The notes under the pieces are model-generated. The model was given only the letters and a program-made list of their open reading frames with translations. It was not told the DNA's origin and searched no databases. Both the position numbers and the translations under genes were made by a program. A DNA stretch of 16,201 bases, taken from contig MU130375.1 in assembly GCA_015039465.1 (NCBI GenBank), positions 77,863 to 94,063 of the forward strand, given 5' to 3'. Shown one piece after another: positions 9,604 through 16,201 of this stretch. Positions within the stretch are counted from its first letter, which is position 1. Each line of letters begins with the position of its first letter. The stretch is from Phlegmacium glaucopus (Eukaryota; Basidiomycota; Agaricomycetes; Agaricales; Cortinariaceae).

Positions 9604-12600
9604 TTATGGGTATACACCCTTAACCCCAACATACACAGAATTTGAATCATCATGAGGAATCGTCACTTTGCCTTTCTCCTCTTCCTTCTCTGTCTCAGCG
9701 GCGGTGGAATCTCCATAGTTGCTGTTGTTATATCCACGTTGCGTACTCTCATGTACATTTCCTTCGCTAACGCTAACGCTATCAGGAGGGGTATGAGAGT
9801 CTGCGTTTGGTGCGGCTGGTGTGATTGTACCACTAGTAGCAGTATCGGATTCAACTGATACGTCAGTAGGAACAGGTTTGTCTGGGACAAGGTCTACCAC
9901 TTTGGTAGCGGTGGTGGGAGTAGCTGTAGCAGCCATCTTGTTGACCACAACAGTTTTGACTTTGGTCGTGGTAGTCGTGGTGGTAGTGGTAGTAACTATC
10001 CCATCCTCCGTTTTTTCCTCTGTTTGGGAGTTGTAGATTCCTCACATGCTTTCTTCTTTTCGTATTCTTCGAAATCACGTTGTATCAATGTTTCGAGTGT
10101 GGCCGGTAAGAAGTGTTTTTTGTTGCCGGGAAAAAGTCAAGGTTTTTCAGAAGTTGAGTGGATTTTTTTGGGATATGATATGAATTGAGATGCCCTTACT
10201 CGGTTTTGAAATCTTTATAAAAGGATGGGTCAATGAGATTTAATGAAGAAGAAGAAAAAGCTTACTGGATGCTATCGCTTGGCTCTTGGCTTGCTCAGTC
10301 AAGATGCGAGACAGTTTTCGTAGTTGCCATTCATCAATAGTGGTAAAATTCTGTGGAAAGAAACGTACATTGAACAACAGTTCCCAAAAAAAGCAAAACT
10401 ACTTACTTCATTACGATCCAATGTTCGATCCAAACGAACCCAAGAAATTTTGAGAAACTACTTTCTTTCTTTTCTTCTTAATTCAACTGCGCACATAAAC
10501 GATATAATTCCCTGCCTCTGAGTCGACTTCTAAATGAACACTACGGAAATTAAAATCCAAATGACCAGATTCAGCGATAGGTTCCTTTTGACCCTCTTTG
10601 ACAAGAGTAAAATCCATGGTCCAAGATGCTCGACCTGCGACATCTCTGTAATATCTTGAATCGAGTTGAGAAAGTACGATGATGGTTGTGGAAGGTCCTG
10701 GAAGTGAGAACGTAACTGTGGAAATATATATAGTGAGGAAAGACGATATGTAAAGGATTAGGAGAACTTACAGGTCACATCGCCATAAGACCAAGCGACT
10801 AAAAGAGGTGGAACGGGGACATGGAGCCATTGAGATGACATCATCCAAGTAGAATCGAAGAGAATAGTCCTATCAATCTGCGCGGAACATTCCAACCAAT
10901 CCGAATCTTCCTGGAATTAGCCAGAGGGAGGAAAAAGGGTTTTTCAAACGCACATTCCATTACGAATTCCCCATCATCCCCAGACGTATGTCCTAATTTC
11001 AACCATTCCTGTGTCCATTCATTTGAACCATCCGACCATCGACCTGTCCATTCGGATTTCCCCCAAGGGTTACGAACAACGACGAATCTCTTTCCGTTAC
11101 ATTTTACTGCTCATATGCGTGGTTTCCGATCAAGCCTTATACTTTAGTACCTGTGACGCCACTTCTTGTGCTGTCGAGGTTGTTGAATGAACATCCTAAA
11201 AGTCGGTCTTTGTTGGCTCTGCTTAGTCCTTCGTCCCAGAATCTTTCAGGTTCCAAAATGTCCTAAATATTTTTGCGTTAAAATTATGTGAAGCATTTCG
11301 TTATGAACCATACCTTGCTCTGTAAAACGGTCGAAACGCCACTAGAGTACGAAAGATTAGTATATGTATTTTTGTTTGGATTAACAGAAGACTAGGACTT
11401 TACCCAGTGAGGTCCTCAATCGCATCACATTCCCGACCTCCCAACAAATGCGAATAGTTGCCATGTAGTTTCGCATAGGCCTTCTCGATGAGCGGAACCC
11501 AAATTTCTCCTACTGTTCCCGATTTCGCGAAATACAACGACTTTCCACCTTTCCGAGTTGATTTGTTGTAGACATCTTTTTTTTGTCGTAGTGATATAGC
11601 TCTTGTTCGCTAGACTTGAATTCTTCGTGTTTCGGAACTCGGTATATAACATACTGTTGGGGGTGACGTTCGGCGTTGAGCAGGCCATTACGGCTTAGGA
11701 AAGGAAAGGAACAACTAACTCGTCGATGATGACAGTGACCCAGACATTATCTCGGAAGAAGATGAAACTATATACGCCAACCTTTTCGTCTCGCTACAAA
11801 AAATTTCAGTAGGATTATGGTTTAGTAATCACAAAGACCCGAAAACGTTCAGCGACATAGAACTTCTCCACTAAGCCTGGTGCTGTTGAGACGGTAGCAA
11901 GGGCGGAGAGAAACCAACGATCTCCCAATGCTTCTTGGATAATGTCATTCGAATCTGCAGCACCGCCGACGAACAATTGAGGATTATCGAATGCTGAGTG
12001 ACGATGAACGTCGGCGGGGGGGACATTTTTCATTAGTTTGCATGAATAGACGATAGAGACATTTGTTCTTGTCATTCTCTATGTCGAACTCGATGTCTCT
12101 GGGGACTCTGTATGAACAAAAAGGATACGTTTGAAGTAGTTCAAATATACCTGAGTTTTCTATCTTTTTCCAGACAATCTTTAGCAACTTGTTGTACGTT
12201 GTTGCATATCGGATACCCGTTTACGATGTTCTTGAGCCATTTCTTGCGTTGTGTCTCGCGACCTGACATCCAAAAAGGTTATGCGCGATGGAATAACAAT
12301 CGGTGTAAGAAACCCCATACCATGAGTGCCTGCCTGAGTCGTTCATTTGTGTCTCACACCAGACAATTTCTCCTTAAGTTCTTTCAACTGTGCCCCAGCC
12401 GTCTCTGCCCTCTCTGCCGCAATTTCCTTATCTAACACAATCACTTCCAGTTGTTCTTATGGATCAACAAGGTGATTTTCAGGGAGTTATGATTGCTGCT
12501 ATTTGCATCAATGAGTTCGTCCTGTAGTTTTGCGGGTTTGGCTTGGGAAGGAAGGATTCAGCACGACGTTCTTTGGGGTCTCGCATGAGTTTCGTGTAGT

Positions 12601-12784
12601 GTGCTTGTCGGACTTCCAGAACGCAGAATTTTACGCATAATTTTTGAAGTTCTTGATCATTGCTTGCAGGCTGCGAATTTATTAGGCTTCCTCAGTCAAG
12701 GATGAAAAAATTATTAATTTACGTACCACTTGGAGAGGTGAGGGAGGGAGGCTTCTGTGGAGGTTCGTCCGATGGCCAATGCAT
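9604..12784 (-). pseudogene. Calpain-type cysteine protease gene, catalytic Cys lost, frameshifted
   Basis: At least twelve exon pieces on the minus strand from a likely ATG at 12784. Introns visible: 12726-12691, 12359-12263, 12150-12108, 11838-11794, 11719-11654, 11403-11342, 11313-11263, 10953-10911, 10771-10716, 10494-10458, 10406-10351, and one starting at 10265. Order: Pro-rich start, coiled-coil-like charged region, CysPc domain, C2-like domain III (about 10910-10350), Thr-rich tail (to 9604). Calpains cut target proteins using Cys, His and Asn. Here His (GNHAY, 11121-11119) and Asn (VRNPWG, 11071-11069) remain, but the Cys position in GD-C-WFLSAL is Arg (CGT, 11919-11917). Frame breaks: C7 run at 12016-12022 (one extra), near 11653, A8 run at 11577-11584, a loss at about 11102-11112, and probably near 12540 and 10050. 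Homopolymer breaks could be sequencing errors; the Cys change and the 11102-11112 loss are harder to explain that way. Confidence 0.85.
9963..10002 (-). repeat. Threonine-codon microsatellite in the calpain tail
   Basis: On the minus strand a run of ACC/ACT/ACG codons gives about nine consecutive Thr residues. Such triplet-like tracts vary easily in length. The Thr-rich tail frame is open to TAA at 9604 but is not in the frame of the conserved calpain C-terminus just upstream (RDFEEYEKKK, about 10070), so a small indel or an unseen splice lies between them. Confidence 0.7.
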
Positions 12785-13660
12785 TCGATGGTGTTTGATT
12801 CCTGCACGGGATATTGAAGATGAGGAACAAGAACCGATAGAAGATTAAGGAACAAAGTTGTAGCAAGTTGACCCGCGCGGAGCTGCAAATATTGGCTGGC
12901 GTAGGACAATTTCGGCCCCTATCTGTGCACTGCCGCAACGCGAGCTTGTTTCTGCGTTCAAAATCCTTTTCGAAAAGACGACTTGACTCTGGAGGTATTT
13001 ATGTATATCGGATGTATCGGGCATTCATGGGCGTCATCTAACGATCATCAGCATGGCAGGCATGCCGAATTAGAATTATCCGTGAGTGTTTTCCATCTTG
13101 AATAGATTAATATTCTTATAAAGGCGCACATCGGTAAGTCCATGCTAGGTTATGCATATATGCGCTCTATTCTGCGCCGATAGCATCCGGCATCATGTTC
13201 GTCAATGGTGACTGGTGAGTAAGTCTCAAAGTTGACTAAGCGCCAGAATGAGATGCAATAGAAGGGAACGAGGATCTCGTAAAGGTGTAGACTGAGATTT
13301 AGTAGTAGCTGCTGTGGATGTAACTGGACCTCTGGCTGAACGGTCGAACTGGTACTAGAGCCTGTGTTTGGAGGTGGCAGTACTGCAATCAGAGTGGTAC
13401 TTGAACCTGAAGCCGCCGTTGCAGATGAGAGCGGAGAAATAATGCACAATTATCGCTCATTCATGTTGCACCTTGCCAGAAGAATACGGACAAGATCCGA
13501 CTTGAGCGGCAACTTTCGGGATCGCCGCTGATCTCCGTTATTTGTAGCTGAGAGCAGAGTAATCCAGACGTGGAATTGCTGTTTATGTAATCGAGAGCAT
13601 CTTTCTTTCTTTCTGACGCTCATCACCCTTACCGCTCACCACGACTCACTGTTCAAAAAT
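12785..13660. other. Intergenic region between divergent calpain and NLR genes
   Basis: No supported gene. Both flanking genes point away from it, so it should hold both promoters. A pyrimidine-rich tract with ctttctttctttct (about 13600-13616) lies about 45-60 bases before the NLR start codon, as is common near fungal transcription starts. A minus-strand frame at 13150-13449 is Ser/Thr/Pro-rich with no ATG at its start and no recognised motif; I do not call it. Confidence 0.5.
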
Positions 13661-15285
13661 ATGAAGCGTATCTTTAGGAAAATTGTCAAGCCCAAGATAT
13701 CGAAACATTCATCTCTGACCATCAACCATGCTCTGGGTTCAAGCTCTGAACCAGCAACTTCGACATCGACCATCAAAACAAGCACCGCCGATCCCATGCC
13801 ATCCGTTCCCGCTAATGCTGCGGCTGCAAGCGCACAAGTTATTCAAGTCGCTGGCATGACTGTGAGCGTTCAGTTTCGCCCATCGCATCCCTTAAGTATT
13901 TAACCATCGTCATCGATCAGGCTGCCCACCTAGTCTCTACTTCGGTCTCCGCTTTGGCGATCAATGAGCAAGATGTAAGCATTCCAATCGCTAGTGTTAC
14001 TGTGAGTGTTCAACTTCGCCCATCGCATCCTTAAGCATTTAACCATCGTCATCGATCAGGCCACCCATAACCTACTCTCTACGTCGGTCCCCACTTGGGC
14101 GATCAATGATCTTGCTCCTGTATGCATTCCGGCCGCTGGGGTTAATGTGAGTGTTCAACCTGGTCTATCATATCGATCACTATTCAATTATCCTCATTGA
14201 TCAGAGTGCCGATGAACTCCAAGTCCCCGCTTCGGTTTCCGCTCTGGCTGTTGCTCCTGTAGCCCATCTGGAAGGAAATTCACCCTCGCCTGAAGCCGCA
14301 ATCCAAGCTAAATTGGGATCCATAGAATCGCAACAAAATCCCTCCGTGAGTTGCTTGCACCATGCATTCTCGACTTTCGCTGATGATGATCAATAGGTTC
14401 AACAACCTGTCTCGGGTCCATTTCCGAATGCGCAAGTTGTATTCATCACCCACAGTACTATTGTGAGTCTTTCTCGTAGGTCGTGTACTTTTGGCAATAA
14501 CAGTACATTTAGAACAATGTCAATAGTCTCTCTGCCAATACCGATGAAGGGCAGATGAAGATCTCTACACCTAAGAAACCCAACTCCAGTCCAATCTTTA
14601 CTGGACGGAAGGATGTACTCAATAAACTTGGGAACATTTTTGTTCAATGTACTACTAGTAGACTGATGTTAAGGCGCTCTTGTCTCCTCTGGGGATTGGG
14701 AGGGATTGGAAAGACCCAAATTTGTCTCAGGTTCATAGAAGAAATGTCTGACAGGTAAGGGTTCTTACTCTGCCATTCACAACACTGGATTCATTTCTTG
14801 ATAGTTTTTCACATGTCTTCTGGGTTGATGCCTCCTCTCAGGAGAGCATGGAAATGTCTCTCAAGGGCATATCTACCCTTCCGGCTGCCCAAGATTCCCA
14901 TGTGGATGGCTCAGTTGAGTCTGTTCTCCAGTGGATATCTTCTCTCAAAGAAGAATGGTTGATTGTGTTTGATAATGCTGATGATCTTCCTGCAGAGACA
15001 GTAGACAAGTTCATTCCCTCATGCAACAGAGGTAATATTCTCATTACTAGCAGAAACCAATTCATGGGAAGGATCATATCATTTGGGAACAAAATTGAGA
15101 TCCATGAAATGGAGGTACCTGATGCAATAGCTCTTCTTCTGAAAGCTAGCTATTTGGATTCATTGCCTGAGCATCTAGAAGCTGCCAAAATGATTGTGAC
15201 TGAACTTGGCTGCATTCCTCTTGCTATTGATCATGCTGGAGCCTATATTGAGGCTGGGAAATGTGATATTGATGAATATCTGAGG
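13661..15285 (+). CDS. NLR (STAND) protein, NB-ARC NTPase; seven exons, coding continues into the reversed block
   Basis: Exons 13661-13861, 13921-14001, 14060-14146, 14205-14345, 14397-14462, 14513-14754, 14805-15285; all six introns are 50-60 nt with GT(G/A)AG starts and AG ends, and the joined frame has no stop (433 codons). Residues 1-190 are Ser/Thr/Ala/Pro-rich after a basic start (MKRIFRKIVKPK) and match no effector domain I know. NB-ARC: P-loop GLGGIGKT (residues 253-260, 14693-14716), Walker B LIVFDNADD (about 325-333), NILITSRN (about 350-357), GLPL-like LGCIPLAIDHAGA (about 407-419). These ATP-switch proteins act in fungi in non-self recognition and regulated cell death (family knowledge; role here inferred). 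After DEYLR at 15285 the forward frame turns to nonsense; the true continuation is the block 16201 to 15286 read backwards, giving about 738 codons with the gene still unfinished. The forward stop at 15547-15549 is therefore not real. Confidence 0.92.
13862..14204 (+). repeat. Tandem intron-exon duplication in the NLR N-terminal region
   Basis: Three successive introns (13862-13920, 14002-14059, 14147-14204) are near copies: gtgagYgttca, then cgcccatcgcatcc in the first two, ending in atcgatcag or attgatcag. The small exons after each are also related (STSVSALAIN, STSVPTWAIN, PASVSALAVA). The repeating unit is about 140-145 bases, one intron plus one phase-0 exon of 27-29 codons, so copies can be added or lost without breaking the frame. 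Confidence 0.9.
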
Positions 15286-15572
15286 ACGAACGATCTACAC
15301 TGTATGACAACTCCCACAGACCTACAAGACGTGGTTCGTCGAAGAAGGAGTACAGGTATTGAACTTGGAGGTCGACGAGACGGAGTAAGGTGGAAGGGAC
15401 TAGGGACATACACGTACGATCTAGTCGGTATGATCACTCCCATATACCTACAAGACGTGGTTCGACGAAGAAGGAGTACAGGTATTGAACTCGGACGTCG
15501 ACGAGACGTAAGAAGGTCAGAGGTAAGAGTTTGTAATGATCACTTTTAAAGTAGGTAAATAGTAGTATCATG
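15286..15572. repeat. 126-base tandem repeats = tetratricopeptide repeats seen backwards
   Basis: The word cctacaagacgtggttcg begins at 15321 and again at 15447, exactly 126 bases apart, and both copies run on through gaagaaggagtacaggtatt. 126 bases is 42 codons, the unit length of kinesin-light-chain-type TPRs. Read backwards uncomplemented, the copies give (K/L)LGAEHP(D/Y)TL and AEQL(E/Q)(V/A)QVMDMRKK. Read forwards they give only an Arg-rich nonsense repeat. Confidence 0.93.
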
Positions 15573-16201
15573 ACGAGTTGTAGAGGATAGACGGAAGATA
15601 CATTGAGTAACCGGAATTATACACCTTTTTAGTTGGCAACGTCTCGTATTAGGACTGAAGGTTTAGAGGTACCTTAACGTGTCCTGTTCTAATACGAAGG
15701 GTAGAGTGTGTAAGAAACGACGAGTCTAAAACTGTAAGAGAGGGCTGAGGTCATCACGTGGTCTCCTACTTGTCTTTTGTAAAATCTATTAACAGGAGAA
15801 AAGTAGTTACTCTTACTCTCTTCCTGTGATTAGGGAACAGGTTTCTCCTTCAGTAGGGTTACTGGTAGTAACAGGTTCGGTTCGTCTCATATTAGGTCTT
15901 TTCACTGACGAACTCCATTGAAAAGTCGATACAGTGACAGTTATCGTATAAAGTACCGGAGAAGTCGTCGTCTAGACTTATATAGAAATCTTTATAACGA
16001 TACTACTATCTTTCGTGTATAAACTTCATAGTCCTAACGTCGGACCCGACGAACACGTAGAGGTGGTCACCTTACTGGTGATCGGGAGAAAAGTTAAAGA
16101 AACTTTCTTTCTAGGGTTCAGGGTATGTGACAGACTAATATTGACCTACGGGGACACTTACATCGTAGACTGTATTCTTGGACTGCTACGTAACTCTTAA
16201 C
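15286..16201. other. Block written in reverse without complement: remainder of the NLR gene
   Basis: Reading the bases from 16201 down to 15286 as they stand (no complementing) gives 305 stop-free codons in the frame left open at 15285. The start (QFSMHRQVLMSDATF) joins directly to DEYLR. Then come VYGTWDLSFKEIEKRA (about 16138-16091), QAAQAAILIL, a winged-helix-like region, SVHPLVHYWSR (about 15775-15743), and two KLC/TPR-type repeats (GRWNEAEQLEVQVMDMRKKL). This is the usual order NB-ARC, ARC2/winged helix, TPR in fungal NLRs. Neither the plus strand nor its reverse complement gives any of this. The joint is exact: no base is missing or extra between 15285 and 16201, and the block ends on the last base of the window. 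Not a natural inversion, which would also swap strands. Confidence 0.96.

Noticed and set aside
13150..13449. A Ser/Thr/Pro-rich minus-strand frame upstream of the NLR
   Set aside because: No ATG at its start, no conserved motif; likely chance in promoter DNA, though a small unrecognised gene cannot be excluded.
15286..15549. An Arg-rich tandem repeat protein (QDVVRRRRSTG twice) continuing the NLR on the plus strand
   Set aside because: It is a by-product of reading the TPR-coding block backwards; the 126-base period and the backward translation explain it fully.
16015..16200. A 61-codon plus-strand frame near the window end
   Set aside because: It lies wholly inside the reversed block; the backward reading gives the conserved NLR sequence instead.
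15286..16201. An ordinary inversion of the NLR 3' part
   Set aside because: An inversion would put the gene on the reverse complement; the reverse complement does not encode the NLR sequence, only the uncomplemented reversal does.

Overview
The window looks like a piece of a filamentous basidiomycete genome, most likely an Agaricomycete. Short introns (about 36-97 nt) with GT..AG borders interrupt most genes. The gene families (NB-ARC/TPR NLR, RimM/PalB-like calpain, Ulp1-like protease joined to a DDE_1 transposase, RT-tyrosine-recombinase retroelement) are ones I associate with mushroom-forming fungi. Species cannot be told from sequence alone.

Layout. 1-1556: AT-rich non-coding DNA with a 9-bp minisatellite and a nest of foldback repeats built from 'attcctggt'-type motifs, ending in the terminal motif CTTTACACTCCCCCA. 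1450-5223 (minus): a decayed gene whose pieces join through two phase-0 introns into one reading path: Ulp1-like cysteine protease, acidic linker, helix-turn-helix, DDE_1 transposase. Its 3' end runs into the foldback element. 5427-8005 (plus): a 5'-truncated, decayed DIRS-like retroelement (reverse transcriptase/RNase H, then a tyrosine recombinase with one intron). In both elements, several catalytic-residue losses and stop codons fit CpG to TpG/CpA decay. 8006-9600: no convincing gene, two clear hairpins. 9604-12784 (minus): a multi-exon calpain-type protease gene with frameshifts and the catalytic Cys replaced by Arg. 12785-13660: intergenic. 13661 to the window end: a seven-exon NLR gene (NB-ARC), open and in frame up to 15285.

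The main observation is at the right end. From 15286 to the last base (16201) the sequence is written backwards without being complemented. Read from 16201 down to 15286 without complementing, it gives 305 stop-free codons that continue the NLR exactly where the forward reading breaks off: Leu-Arg at 15280-15285, then Gln-Phe-Ser starting at base 16201. The hidden part holds the rest of the NB-ARC module and the first 42-residue tetratricopeptide repeats. No known recombination inverts sequence without swapping strands, so a data-handling, assembly or deliberate alteration is more likely than biology. Any forward translation of this block is meaningless.

No operon-like cooperation is expected. 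The left half is transposon debris, and the calpain and NLR loci are separate, divergently placed host genes.
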